Below are positions 15,861-28,433 of a stretch of DNA of 64,000 bases, piece after piece. The DNA is from Harmothoe impar. Lineage: Eukaryota; Annelida; Polychaeta; Phyllodocida; Polynoidae. The translations under genes were made by a program, and so were the position numbers. Within the stretch, counting starts at the first letter, position 1, and each line of letters begins with the position of its first letter. Below the pieces are notes generated by a model. It was not told where the DNA came from, ran no database searches, and worked only from the letters and a program-made list of their open reading frames with translations. The DNA is taken from assembly GCA_947462335.1 (NCBI GenBank), contig OX381704.1, positions 41,048,942 through 41,112,941 of the forward strand. Direction: 5' to 3'.

Positions 15861-17029
15861 AAAAAAAAAAAAATCAATGGCCTTGAGTTCATCAACTATT
15901 TTTCTTGTGTTTGACAATATTCTTTATGGTTCTTGTATCAATGTTTTCCTTTGTGATTAGCAGGTAGGAATAGACTGAATGTAGTGGTTGTAAACAGGTT
16001 GTTATGACTGCAGGCTAAATCCAATGGCGTTATGATGCACCCCTAACAGTGAGCGGTCAGTTATTCATTTGTACCAATATATTGTAGATTAGTTGACACA
16101 ATAACTTAAACAGAAATGTTCCTTTCAGTATTTATAGCTATGCTATTAAATAATGGAATCCATGTGGTAAATATTCAATATCTTTTAATGCCTCTTCCCG
16201 GGGTTAAGAATATATAGTTATGGTCACATTTACATGGGATGTCCATTAAATAACTGCATATAAGTAATATGCACTGAAAGGCGCGGGATCATATATGTTA
16301 GTAAAACAATCAACGTATCAATAATGTACACACTTATGAATTGGAACTTGATTTCGTGTATTTTCCATTCAGAATGCATTGATAGCTTCGCGCAGGTTAC
16401 TCACCACACTGGATGCCCCACTGTAGCTGCAGTATGGGTGCCTCCAGCCCTATACTAGCATACTATTGGCTCAGCATGCAGGCTAAATATGTGGGAGCTT
16501 TTTCAATTCCAATGGCTGTACACCATCTCCCCCTAAAGTCATATTATCATTCCGTCTTTTACATGTGTACACCTCTATTTAGATAGTATGTGAGACAATA
16601 GAAGTTTCCAATGGAACACCATACTAAATGTGATCTACACTGTGTTGTTTCCAGCTTGTTCTGTGGTCCTATAGCAACACTGTGCTGCAACCTGGTGGCT
16701 TATGTTGTCAACAAGTACAGGATTGAAAATAGGTTGCAGATCAACAAATTACGGGAGGTGGCAGCAGCAGCATCATTCATGGCTATTAGAGAGTGCACAG
16801 AAGGGTGTCTTTCAAAGATATAAAGTGGTTTGAATTCTGCATTGAACATGTAACCTTTAGACGGCTGGAACTTTTTAACCAAAGTAAAATGCCTGCAACA
16901 AAATCCGTGTACTATAATTAAGTGACTAAGGAGTAGTTGAATTGATTGTCCAGATATTGGGATTACAATTTTAGTAATTTCCCCGAAAGCGGTTGCTAAA
17001 CACCCTGTCAGGCCTTTATCCCGCAAAAT
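15861..17029. other. Intergenic, no gene recognised
   Basis: Short open frames (for example 16,700-17,026 on the minus strand) show no domain, and no splice pattern joins them to anything. Confidence 0.45.
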
Positions 17030-17950
17030 TGCCGTTATCCCTTAAAAGGGTATCATTTTGAGGTATAAAGGTTCTGTACGGCCTTTATTACCCAAAAATG
17101 GTGTCAAAGCTCAAAGGACCTCATCCATCAAAAGAGTCATCTTTATCCCTCATAACCTATAATGAAATACTGATGTCCCAGATGTGACTGCCTTTATCTC
17201 ACAAAATATACTAGTCTTAGAGGCCAATCTGCCCTTGTCCATGAACACATAATACTGGTCGTCTCAGAGGCCAATCTGCCCTGAATATCAACTTGCCTTT
17301 ATCCCTCGAAACCTAAAAACTGGTCTCCGATACCAGTCTTTATACCTGTTTATGCAAGTTGATATCTGAAGGCAAAATAGTATATGGGGCTAGTATATAG
17401 GGTTTGAGGTATAAAGGCAAATTGATATTTGAGGGCTGATTGATTTCTAAGACCACTATATACGTTTTGAGAAATAAAGGCAATTTAATATCTCAGGGCA
17501 TTCTAGCATATTTACTAGGCTTTGAAAAATGCTTATGGGACCAGTATAATATAGGTTTTGAAGGATAGAGACAAGTTGATAATTACATATTGACAGCAGA
17601 CCTGTCCCCGAAACCATTATATAGGTTTTGAGAGATAAAGGCAAGTTGCTATTTTACGGCAAAGTGGTATGGGATAAATATACAGGTTCTGAGGGATAAA
17701 GCTAAGTTACTCCTTGAAGGTATACAGAGTGGTCAAAGAGACTCATATAGGTTTTTAGGGATAAAGGGAAGTTACTCCTTGCCAATATACATGTTTTGAG
17801 GGATAAATGCAAGTTGCCATATTTATTCAAGACAGATTAAAATTGCTGTTTCTGAGACCATCGGTTTTGAGACATGAAGGCAAGTTTAGATTTAAGGGCA
17901 GAATAATATGCATGTTGATATTCAATTAAGGGCAGATTTGTCTCTGAGAC
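17030..17950. repeat. Degenerate tandem array with inverted halves
   Basis: Units of roughly 60 bp contain GAGGGATAAAGGCAAGTTG-type words. To about 17,340 they occur as the complement (CAACTTGCCTTTATCCCTC); after about 17,390 they run in the opposite orientation. The array is therefore a large imperfect palindrome centred near 17,350. Confidence 0.75.
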
Positions 17951-20900
17951 CAGTATAATTGTGCGACATTTCATATGAAATAGGATTGATATACAGTTTA
18001 ATGATTTGGTATACATTTCCCATGATGATTCGTTTTAACGCCCCCTGCATGGCAGGTGACAGGCACACAACGCCTTTTATACCAAAATAAGAAAAATCTG
18101 TCTAACAAACTCGGGAGACTCCGGATGGACCTGGAGTGATATTAAAGGGACCACAGAAAGGGGGAATGATTCCCCATATATTGTATGACCGTATCTATGG
18201 GGATGAATATGATGGTATAATTGCTAGAATATAGCCATAAAGTGTTTCATGATTGTTCTATAGTTGAGAAACGTTTGTGCGAGACAGTTTTAGGTAGGTT
18301 GAACGAGGTAGTTGTTATCCTGAGGGACCACGACTACAAAAGTGCCCTAGAATCTGCTGACATTCACCAAGTGGACTTAATCATGCATCAAATTTCCCAC
18401 CCTTTCTCCCGTTGGCTGTTCATGTGGTCAACTGGAGACAGTTTTAGGCTTTTGATTTCTTATATATATGGGAAATTGGAAACTACAAAGTAGGTATATT
18501 ATCAATAGTTGTTTAACCTGTTTTGTACATAGAAATATAGAATAGATAGCTGTGGAAGGTGTTTGAGATATGTAGCAGAGGTTATGCCATGTGATAACCA
18601 ATGGCGTCACTGCCGACACTTTTACTCTAAAAATAAGCTGGTTTTACAAGCTCACCATGCCAAGAGAGGTATCTTTGTATGTGAAATGATTCTTGCTATT
18701 GGAAGATCACATGTTGAAGATAACACAAAGTGATTTTGATGGCAAAAAGGACCGTTTTGAGAAAATTAGACTAAAGTTGGTGATTTAGTGGAAATATTTC
18801 ATGATTTTCAATATTTTCGCAAAGTTTGCTGAGCGACAAATCAAAAAGTTTATGGCCAAGTGTTTTCACTGTGGTGTTTCTTTGATATAATAACCATGTT
18901 GTAATAGTTTTGGGGGTAACTGCCGACACTTTTACTCTATAATGTGTTCGCCAGTCAATAAAAACTGCACCGGTAGGGGTAGAACCATGCAATTATTGCT
19001 TTCGGACACCCAAGATATATGTCTTTCAATGTAATAAACTTGTATAAAGATGAATTGAGTTTTGTGAATTTTCATGGTTATTCACGTTTGACCCCAGAAT
19101 GTGACATTTTTCAAAAATCTGACCCATATATGGGAAATTGGAAAGTACAAAGTAGGCATATTATCAATAGTTGTTTAAGATGTTACCTTCAAGGTGAATA
19201 CATTGTGTTGATGATATTTGGTTTCAGATAAAGATGGTTACAACTGTATTCATTCTGTGAAATGAATGGCCATATTTTTATTCTGGCCTGTGATAATTCT
19301 ATCATTGAGTAAGTGCACAATACATTAGCATTTTTTATATGTTTATTATGCTGGTGAGGAATGGATTACAACAATAGTTTAACCACAAAACACTCAAATA
19401 GATCACGATGACAAAGTATAGATGAAGGACACTGAATGGTAACACAATAATATGCTTGATATAAAACATGAAGACCACTTTTAGTGAATGGTAAGATTTT
19501 CCTTATGATTCCCTGTCAGGCGTTTCACACCATCTTTTCTAAACGATTAGAAGATGATATTTGGTATTTGGTATTTACCCGTAAATCTATACCAATAGCA
19601 GATCTAGTCATAACAACTGGATACACAGATAGTGGAAGGTATCCCATAAAGTTCATCGTAAACGAAATAATAAAAACACATTGGTGTAAATTGTTACGTG
19701 ACTCAGAAATATAATTACCGAAAAAGAGGTTTTGTATATAATTATGTCATGGATAGCTGAATGTCAAAAGTCATGGAAAACTGAAGGTCACAATGCTTCT
19801 AGAAGAGTATAATACGATAACAGTAACACTTACTGACTGATCAACATTGGAAAGCATGTTGGGAGTTGGGGAGGGGGGGGATCTGTGGGCTGAGATCATC
19901 GACTCTAACATTATACTCTGTTCCCAAGGAGATTGCTACACCTCAGCGATATCAACGACGAGGCAATACATTGACAGTATATATATATATATATGGATAT
20001 ATATTGTGACAAGGGTGTGCATCGCCACATTTATCTATAGTATAGGTTCACATAGTTTAATGTTAACCAGTGAATTAATCATAGCAGCTACAGATAGGTC
20101 ACTGTTGCAAACATCTTCTGGGGAACAGAGTATTTACACATATTTGACCAATATTTGGTATCTACGGTATTAAATTTTAGATACTGGTTACCTTCCTTAT
20201 TGCATGGAATATCCTGTTCTCTCTGTCATAGGAGAGGGATATGTGTAGATATTTTCACTTCATGTATTAAAGTTCACATTCAGTACCTTACTTACTGTAA
20301 CTGACCATACCTTTGGAAACATTGAACTAGACTTACAGACTACACACATACACTATATCTGGCAGCACTTGGGTCTACTGGAGAATTCATGCAACATTGA
20401 CTTTGAAAGACAGGTGCGTCTGGTACATGACCTAGATCTAAACAAGCAAGATAATGTTAACAACCATATTGTTGTAGAGATTATAGCCATATAGTGTTCA
20501 CATGTACGTATAGATGTACTACAAAGGCCATCAGGGAGAATGTTGTATGGAAAAAGGGAAAATGGACAGAGTTAAACTCCTTATTCCACAGGGGATAGTA
20601 AATACTGAGTGGCAGTGACCTGTAGCATTTGTGCTTACATCGACACAAATCTCACATTTGGAATAGTATAGCTTTACAATAATTCCACCTTCTCATCCTT
20701 GTGGGGTTCCCAATGCTAACATAGACCATCACGTATTAAGTCGACCATGGGGAATACTGAAGGCAGTTTCAGTTCCCATCTCTGTATGTTACTCCTGCAA
20801 CACCCTATAAGATAACCCCTTTATATAAAGTGTTTATTATGGTAAATAATATTATTCAGCAATAATCGCAATTAGCATCCTGCGGTTAAGTTATCTCCTT

Positions 20901-20990
20901 CTGAGGCACTACCAACTGATATGGGTGGGTTTTTAGCGGGTCTTATCAATCAACCACGCTGATTTAAAAGTAAATTGCCCCCTTTCTCCT
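17951..20990. other. Intergenic DNA with a dispersed direct repeat
   Basis: No gene recognised. A segment of about 55 bp (GGGAAATTGGAAA...TACAAAGTAGG...TATTATCAATAGTTG) occurs at about 18,468 and again at about 19,131. The phrase CTGCCGACACTTTTACTCTA occurs near 18,611 and 18,920. An AT dinucleotide run lies at about 19,979-19,992. Confidence 0.6.
20831..20837 (-). terminator. Polyadenylation signal of the 680-aa gene
   Basis: AATAAA on the minus strand, about 180 bp downstream of the stop codon at 21,017. Confidence 0.5.
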
Positions 20991-21016
20991 CTTGACTGAT
21001 GGAATCTTCGATAGCT

Positions 21017-23059
21017 TTACAGAATGTAGTTAGTTGCTGGAATCACAATGAGGAATATCATCAGCAGGTGGGTCTGCGCTGCAATATGCAGGCTTCGTGC
21101 AGACCCGACAACGACTTCCTCAACGGGCGGAGGTATGAAGTGGAAATCGAACTTGGCAAGTTCTTGTCTAAACCCTCTCTGCGCATAGACATCACTGTTG
21201 GCATCACAGTCACTCACACGGAACCAGAATACAGTGCCAAAGTCCTGCCCTGCAGAGAACACCCAGCAGATATGGGTCTCATTCACAGCATTGGGGAACT
21301 CCTTTGGTGTACGGGTGATGAAGAAAGTGCGCTTACTGTCACCCACGTAGGATGCTAGGCACTCAAACTTGGCTAGCTGTTGGATGGCATGGGATCCAGA
21401 CTGCAGGACACCTTCACTTTTGCAATCCTTGTAGCTGAGCTCCAAAGTGTCAGGCTCACCTTTGAGGAGAACTCCATTGCACTGTTGGCCTGTAGGTAGG
21501 ACCATGCTGAACTCCTCCAGGATCTTCTCAGGCAGGGTGCAGTTGACAGTTTGACTGTCCAGGTCTTCCTCAACAAGGTTGAACCAGCCGGTGAGCTCGG
21601 TGCGCGCGGAGGGCTGGGGTGTCAGCTGAGGGAGTGGGTATGTCACTTTGGTGCACCACTTCTCCCATCCTTCCATTATCTGCCACTTCATAGTGGCTTC
21701 GTTAACTGCCAGCTTCCAGTCAACCACCCCTGGTTTGCTAACTCTAAAGCTGAGAACAGACTCACTGCGGTTGACAATTTGCAGTATTGACATGCGATGG
21801 CTGCAACCATTCATGAAGGTCTGCACGAGGGAGTACTCCTTGGCCTGCTTCGTCATCCCATAAGGCGCCTGGTTTGGTTGTTTGAGGCTGCAGTCAGTCT
21901 CCCCCATGGTACGGTAGGTCCCCAGGGAGGGGATATGAATGTGTTGTTTGTCAATGGTGACATTTTCTCTACCAAGGTGATTTGAGTCCTTTAGCCATAC
22001 TCCATGGAATTCTTCTGGGAAAGTAAGGTCCAGCCAGGCTGCATCAGCAGGGCAGGATTGGCAACTCTGCCTGCAGCTTTTGGCCATTTTGAATTCGCAA
22101 TGATCAGTGTCTTTCACCTCACAGGCTGGAGTATCATCTGAGCATATACCGATGGCAGGGAACATGGCCATAAGCATCTGCCGGTATATGCGACTGTTAG
22201 TGATGGAGTCTGAGCTGTCACAGACTCCATCCAGGAAGAGGTGCATGGGGAACCTGCCTCCCCTGTCTGTGGCGTACCGTAGACAAGGCAGCAGGCCATT
22301 GGGCTGACTCTGCTCAATCACCATGAAGGTGTACTTGTCATCAGTCCAGGTAGCCATGCATTGGTACTGCCGACCAACCAGGAGCTTCTCATGTGGCGAA
22401 GGACATGTGACACTCCCTCCAAGGAAGTACAAGCCCTCTCCTTCTTCACAGCCATTTTCTATCTTTAAAGGTGGTATGGCATCCTCCTCACAACCTGGGT
22501 CACTGTTCTCGTTGTAGTACTGCCTGATGACATAGCCCCCTGTTAGAGGACACTTGGGGATCTCCTTGGGGCCATCACCACTCATGTCAATACCTCCCAT
22601 CTCATTATAGTAGACCATCAATGAGTCCATGATGCTGAGTTTGCCATCGTCGCACATACCAGGCCTCCTTGGGCCAGCTTCTGATATCTCCCACTGTATC
22701 ACATCAGGACCTCTGAGAAGGAACTTGACACACACGAACTTGACACCCTTGGTCTCCTCAAACATGAGGACATATTTGTCTTTGTCCTCCTCAGCCATGC
22801 AGTGGTAGGTCATTCTCTTACCCTCTGCCTTCTTCCCTGACTCCAGCATGTAGTCTACATGGAGCCGCTCCCCCTCCACGGTCACCTTTCTCCAGGCGTG
22901 CACAGTTTCTTTGGCCACCTTGTAGTCTGGAGACATGAAACGCCATCTCTCCTCATCCCGGTCTGCGAGCTCTGCTGGAAAGCGGCATGCACCCTCTGTT
23001 AGTGTACAGAAGAAGCCAAGCAGCAGTAGCTGCAGTAAGATGGCAGTGACATCCCTCAT
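21017..23059 (-). CDS. Secreted, probably GPI-anchored Cys-rich protein (DUF7042-7045 type)
   Basis: A 680-aa protein from one uninterrupted exon. Residues 1-23 form a signal peptide (LLQLLLLGFFCTLTEG) and the C-terminal about 24 residues are hydrophobic after small residues (GSARS), as in GPI-anchored proteins. The ectodomain has regularly spaced Cys and recurrent CRFP/CSHR/MEG-type phrases. It resembles a family of invertebrate extracellular proteins that I know as DUF7042/7043/7044/7045; the repeated organisation suggests two copies of the set. The function is unknown. The start ATG (23,057-23,059) fits the signal peptide. Single-exon structure is unusual next to the heavily split neighbouring genes. 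A 5' noncoding exon may lie upstream. Confidence 0.75.
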   Translation of the reverse strand: MRDVTAILLQLLLLGFFCTLTEGACRFPAELADRDEERWRFMSPDYKVAKETVHAWRKVTVEGERLHVDYMLESGKKAEGKRMTYHCMAEEDKDKYVLMFEETKGVKFVCVKFLLRGPDVIQWEISEAGPRRPGMCDDGKLSIMDSLMVYYNEMGGIDMSGDGPKEIPKCPLTGGYVIRQYYNENSDPGCEEDAIPPLKIENGCEEGEGLYFLGGSVTCPSPHEKLLVGRQYQCMATWTDDKYTFMVIEQSQPNGLLPCLRYATDRGGRFPMHLFLDGVCDSSDSITNSRIYRQMLMAMFPAIGICSDDTPACEVKDTDHCEFKMAKSCRQSCQSCPADAAWLDLTFPEEFHGVWLKDSNHLGRENVTIDKQHIHIPSLGTYRTMGETDCSLKQPNQAPYGMTKQAKEYSLVQTFMNGCSHRMSILQIVNRSESVLSFRVSKPGVVDWKLAVNEATMKWQIMEGWEKWCTKVTYPLPQLTPQPSARTELTGWFNLVEEDLDSQTVNCTLPEKILEEFSMVLPTGQQCNGVLLKGEPDTLELSYKDCKSEGVLQSGSHAIQQLAKFECLASYVGDSKRTFFITRTPKEFPNAVNETHICWVFSAGQDFGTVFWFRVSDCDANSDVYAQRGFRQELAKFDFHFIPPPVEEVVVGSARSLHIAAQTHLLMIFLIVIPATNYIL

Positions 23060-25478
23060 GGTTCCTGGTGGTTACAGCTCAGAGGTGCAATATCCTGTTT
23101 GATGTGTTAATCTGAAATGACACCAAAAGAATGTTATTGTAAAATGAATTTTATTGTAAAATGAACATAATTACAGTCGGACATGTAAGATAAGTAATGC
23201 ATGTTATTTCCACTCTCTTAAGATAATAGTGGTCTTTGAAACCCATTAATTAATTGTTGTAAACCATACCTCACCTCAAACATTTTAATGATACACACTG
23301 TGCAATGAAATTACGAATACGTATGATAGAATGGAATAGATCCGCAGCGATAATGATATTTGACAATCCCCACTGTATCTGCCTCTCTAATGGTACTGGT
23401 CTGGATAAGCCCATTTGAGCAGTTATGTATATATATGTGACTGAGTAAGTAGCCCATGACCATACATCAATAGAGATATAGCCAAGCCCGCACACCATGG
23501 ACCATAATTCATATCGCGATCATAATAGCTATATTATATTATCATCTAGCTTGAAGGGTCATTCAGCAGAGTGCTGGTAGGCATGTACTTGGCTACGATG
23601 GAGAGATCCGGACAATTCTGATCGGCTGGAATTTTGTCTACTAGTATATGGACTAGACAAACATGGTTGGAGTTGAAGATAAAGAACTAAACACCCATGA
23701 TACTATCGTATCCACAATGCTATATCAAACGATCTGCCTGGGACTACATGAACATTAATGGTGCATAACAATACACAGGCACTTAACTAGATGGACCGTT
23801 GGTGGTGATATAAAAAAGTGTGTAGTACAGTGTACTCAGAATGATTACCAGAACTTTATCCCCTTTAATATCAGTTTTACCATATACTGTATGTTAGTTT
23901 CGGCCTAAGTAACAGGACACAGGACAAACCGTTGTATCGTACGAACACATCACTGTTATTTACACTCAGGCACCATCTGGTATACCACTAGTTGTTGTCG
24001 TGAGATCATTATGTACCAAGAACGACTCTCACTTTATATGTAGATAAGAAATCTCCCATGGCCCATCCAGAGGATATTGCATCTGCGGCACCAGCCCCTC
24101 CTCCCGATGTCTTCACTTAGAGGCACTGCATACAGAGTCCATAGTCGCATCTATTCAGCTATATTATATTTGTCCGTATAAAATGTAGGGTAGAAGCCCG
24201 CAGATATAGGCAGATAGCACCCTTTCAGAATGTACAAACTATATGGTGTACACCAGACCAGCCAGATTCACCCCACGTCCTTCCTCCATGTGCCCTGCTA
24301 TATATTATACAGCGCCAACTCACCCCTCCCTCTCATCGATTTTCCTTGGCCCTAATCCTTTACCCCGTGATCCTCCATCTCCATGGTTTCTTTATCTATC
24401 ACACCCTTTCCCAGGCACACCACCCGAGGCACAGACAGCATGGATATTACATGGAAGCTGCCAAAAGACTGCATTCCGTGTTTCTTCCCACTAATGTGAT
24501 GCCTTCAGTTGGACCCCTAGGCTGAAATCAATAATTACAAATTCTGGGAACCTCATGCAAACTCTAGTGGTTGAGGACTCTGAGCAATTGCCAATGTATA
24601 ATTCCAATTTTCTATATACAGCACTGACATATACAATGGCATAAACAGATTATGTCGATTTCTTAATAATTTGATATCAAAATATATTGATTAAAGAGGG
24701 GCGTGGCAAACAGTTTGAAACTTAAGCTAATGGGGGTTCCGACCTTCTTTTTTTTACTCCTTTTCACTTGTCCTTTCTGGTTTGACCTCTCTCTTTGGGA
24801 TTGGTCAAAATATGGGGGTGGGGGCATAATGCATGTACCCTCTGTCTGCCCCGGTTGCCACGTCCCGAGCCACGCTCATGCATTATCTTAATCTGCTCGA
24901 CATTACAATTTGTTTATGTACTTGTTCAATGGTTACTAGAACAAGGAATCTCTGTATATGTCTTATGTCAGTCTAATGTCCACACATATACGTTGGTATA
25001 TACAGCCAACCTTCCACTCCCCATCCCACTTTTAAAAATATGCATGCTGGAATACCAAGGCTGCCTATTTCTGGACCTAAAAAATAGGTCAGTTTTAAAG
25101 AAGACACCAGGAGGCCCTGGCTGCAGCCAGTACTGCCTCCAGAGGGTATTGATCCCTGCTAACTTCTCATCCAGGGCGCCTGGCTAAAGCCGCGCATGCG
25201 TCATGCTCTGAATCATGCTTATTAGCACGCCCCCTGGAGAGCGCGTCTGGTGTGAAGGGTGATGGGGGAGCGTTCCATCACACAGGCCACCTGCGCCACA
25301 TACAGTGATATATCAACCTGACTATATGTGACTAGGAAACACAGCAATACAAACATAGACAAGGGGATTTTAGGATACACGTTAGCACCGTATCCCCTAT
25401 AGTATCACCGTATATTCATCATATATGAAGATTTCTATCTTGAACATCAGAAGTGCATCATAAGCCATTTGTTGCCAT
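23060..25478. other. Intergenic, no gene recognised
   Basis: Open frames at 24,243-24,494 and 24,795-25,187 (plus) show no family resemblance and no partner exons. No transposon ends were identified. Confidence 0.45.
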
Positions 25479-25687
25479 TTAACCCTTTAGGGCCGAGCAT
25501 CGACTATAGTCAACACCATGGCTGGCCGAGCATCGACTATAGTCGATGCCATGGCTGGCCGAGCATCGACTATAGTCAACATAAATCTATGGGAAACAGC
25601 AAAGGCTCGGCCCAGGGAAGGTTCCTGTGAAAATGTCTCGCCCCCATCAGCAGCAAATACTTTTTTTGGTCGGCCTTAAAGAGTTAA
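25479..25687. mobile_element. piggyBac-like MITE with palindromic 33-bp repeats
   Basis: Bounded by TTAA at both ends (25,479-25,482 and 25,684-25,687). The left end TTAACCCTTTAGGGCCGA pairs with the inverted right end TTAACTCTTTAAGGCCGA. Inside, the phrase GCCGAGCATCGACTATAGTC repeats at 25,492, 25,525 and 25,558 (33-bp period). One copy is the perfect palindrome GCATCGACTATAGTCGATGC. Confidence 0.8.
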
Positions 25688-26754
25688 TGCCAGCTGATTC
25701 ACCAGCTTATACGTGATTCACCAGCGCAAACCAGCTGGATCACATGTGGGTAACATGTCCCTAAACTGAAGACGGATAGGACATGGGTGGGTGGGGATAT
25801 TATCCAGGCTGGCTGACTGAGGGAGCTTGAGGGGAGAGGGACACACATGGAAGTGGGTATCCAGTTACGGATCCAGTATTTTGAAAAGAAAGGTGTTATA
25901 TTTTTCTCCTGGGCCACTTTTGGGGGAAATATTACATTAAAACCACTTTAAATTTCCCCAAAACGAGGGGGGACTACGCTCCCGCGCCCCTCTCAATCCG
26001 TCACAGGCGTATCTATATTCACATGGGGTATTGAAGGAAGGACATCAAGGAAGGTGTAGCCAGAAGGTGTAAGGTATTTCTTTGGAGGGACGGGTGCATT
26101 GATAGCGTATCCGTGGGGAGGGAGGGAGGATGGGGGTGGGGAGGTATGGGCGGGGGACATTATGCAATCAGGCTGCCAGAGAGGTGTGGGGAGGGGTGCG
26201 TGTCAGCTGTAGCATTCGGCTATTTGTATCTTGCTCCAATTATCACGACATGAACAGTCAAATAATGATGCCACTTCAAGCCTGCACTGGTCAACTAAAA
26301 AGTTAAAGGACCAAAAAAAATGAAGTCAATCAACAAAAGATGCCTGACTCACGCGTCAATTATGATTGCAGTTTCAGCCGAGCGTCATTTGGACCTGGTG
26401 CAATCACCGTGAGCTACTGGGTGAAATGAAAACCGTTCGCGAGCAATAATGGACCTTTCCGAAAATAACCGTTCTCCTATTTCAGCAATACGATCCAATC
26501 TGTTGACGAGACTGTTTATTAACTTCTCAAATGACCAATGTTACATTGTAACGATATCAGACTGATCCTCACACATCGTATCTGAACATGACGACTCTGT
26601 AACAACAACGTATAGGCTGTGTCATGTAATGATGTATACCAGACCGAGCTGCTCATACATTACTAATATTCTGTTCACAGAGAAAGGACAATACTATACA
26701 CTGATATTCTGACCTTAATCACTACTGGTTAACAAGTCAGTCTCTAGTGATTAA
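25688..26754. other. Intergenic, no gene recognised
   Basis: Contains G-rich stretches (26,115-26,200) and no long open frame. Nothing else seen. Confidence 0.4.
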
Positions 26755-27141
26755 GGCCACCTTTTTTTGATAGCTTGGATTACGGGCACTCAGAGCCAAT
26801 ATTTTGGGTGGCGGGAGGAAAAAAAAAGAAAAAAAAAGCTGTCATTTAGTATTTAAATTTTCCAGGGGCGGGAGGAAAAAAAAAAGCATTTGAAAAGTCT
26901 TGTTTTGGCTATTAAATGTAGGTATATTGAGAGATAATGAAGGTATATCGAGAAATATTTCCAATTTTGAAACCCTAATTCTGGGTGTCTGCCTGTCAGC
27001 ATGTCCTTTTTTTTTTTGCTAAAATTCTCAAAAAATCCCAGCGGAGGGGGGTAAAAAAAAAAAATATATATTTTTTTTTTTACAAAATGCCAAAATTTCC
27101 ATCGGCGGATCCGTAATCCAAGTTATCAGAATAAAACGGCC
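26755..27141. mobile_element. PIF/Harbinger-like MITE
   Basis: Inverted ends share GATAGCTTGGATTACGG and GATAACTTGGATTACGG, both starting GGCC. TAA flanks both sides (26,752-26,754 and 27,142-27,144). The interior has poly(A)/(T) runs and no coding frame. Confidence 0.7.
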
Positions 27142-27486
27142 TAACCTATAGTTGGTCATTTTCTGACTCCATATACGACCAACCAAGGTCAGTACTGACC
27201 ATCCCACATTTGTCTTTCCAATGTTAGTATTAGGGTCTCGTTGAGTTAGGCATTAGTGTGGCTCCAGAGGGGTAAAAGGCGACCTTGCAACCTGGGCTGT
27301 TTGGTCTGCACCGCCATTAGTCACATTTAGTTTTGTTTCAGTCATTTTTATTATAAGTTGGTCATTCTGACCAATATCTCTATGACTAACCTGGAGTAGC
27401 CACTACTGACTAAGCCCAGGAGCATAAAGATAAACAGTGTAGGAAACAGTCATATATGTGTCATCTGTGATACAATGTATCCTTTG

Positions 27487-28433
27487 AAGACCACATCCGG
27501 AGGTTTTGAATAATATGAGAAAACCAGAATATACCACTACAGACATACTGTTTTGAATAATCCTTTAGTATATGTGACATAAATATGTGAATAAAGTGGT
27601 GTTTTTAGCAAAAATAGTAAATCCCTCCAAATACTGAATTGGTCAATGTGTGCTTTCCTCACTTTGCTCAAGGGGGCACTGCTGCACATGGTCTGCTGTG
27701 AGAGGCTGTTGCTAAGTACATGTGTGAGAGAGTGTGTGTGTGTGGGGGGGGGGTGTAGTTGTACCCACATACCCCCCCCCCCCCCCCCACCTGCTTGCAG
27801 GGAAACTAACAACTGTTAACTACCCTATGGATTACCCGTTGTTACACTCTGTATTGAAGTATGGTGAGTGATCAGGGCCAGTGCTCAGTGATTGGGTGGG
27901 GGAGGGAGGGACAGCCAGCGGGAGGTAAGTGCTTCAGGCAGACTGACCACTGCAGGGGCCCAGGGGGGCCACTCCCTCAGTTTTGGCTAGCATGTGTGAC
28001 CATGATTCCAAGGGAAAGGGTACTTTCTGGGGCCCTTTATAGATAGGGATTAGCAGGGGTTTCTCATCAAATTAGTGCTAGTTTGTTGATTTACCTCTTG
28101 TAATAAGAATACCAGGTTTGAAGTGATATTTGCACATGCATGTAGTTTCTATAGAAAATATATGGGGTGGCCTCCCCATTGGGTTGGTTGTCACCCAATG
28201 TGAGATCACATTGGGTATTTGGGCTGTAGTTCATGTGCTTCTCACTGGGGACAGCACAGTCACTGATATTTAGGATATGAGGTCTCATGGATTGGCCCCC
28301 AACTAAACCAAGTAATAAATGAATAAATATAGCTCTACAGGAGTTACCTTTAGATAAGAAGTCAGTTAACATATACCTAGGTGCCTGATTACAATAGCGA
28401 AATTGCCAATTAAAAACCTCCGGATGTGGTCTT
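27487..28433. mobile_element. Candidate transposon with 20-bp inverted ends
   Basis: AAGACCACATCCGGAGGTTT at 27,487-27,506 is matched exactly inverted at 28,414-28,433. A flanking duplication is not clear and no protein is encoded. The interior includes C/G homopolymers near 27,745-27,790. Confidence 0.5.

Noticed and set aside
16700..17026. 108-aa minus-strand frame next to the inverted array
   Set aside because: No recognisable domain and partly made of array sequence.
24795..25187. 130-aa plus-strand open frame
   Set aside because: No motif, no start context and no partner exons; composition looks like noncoding DNA.
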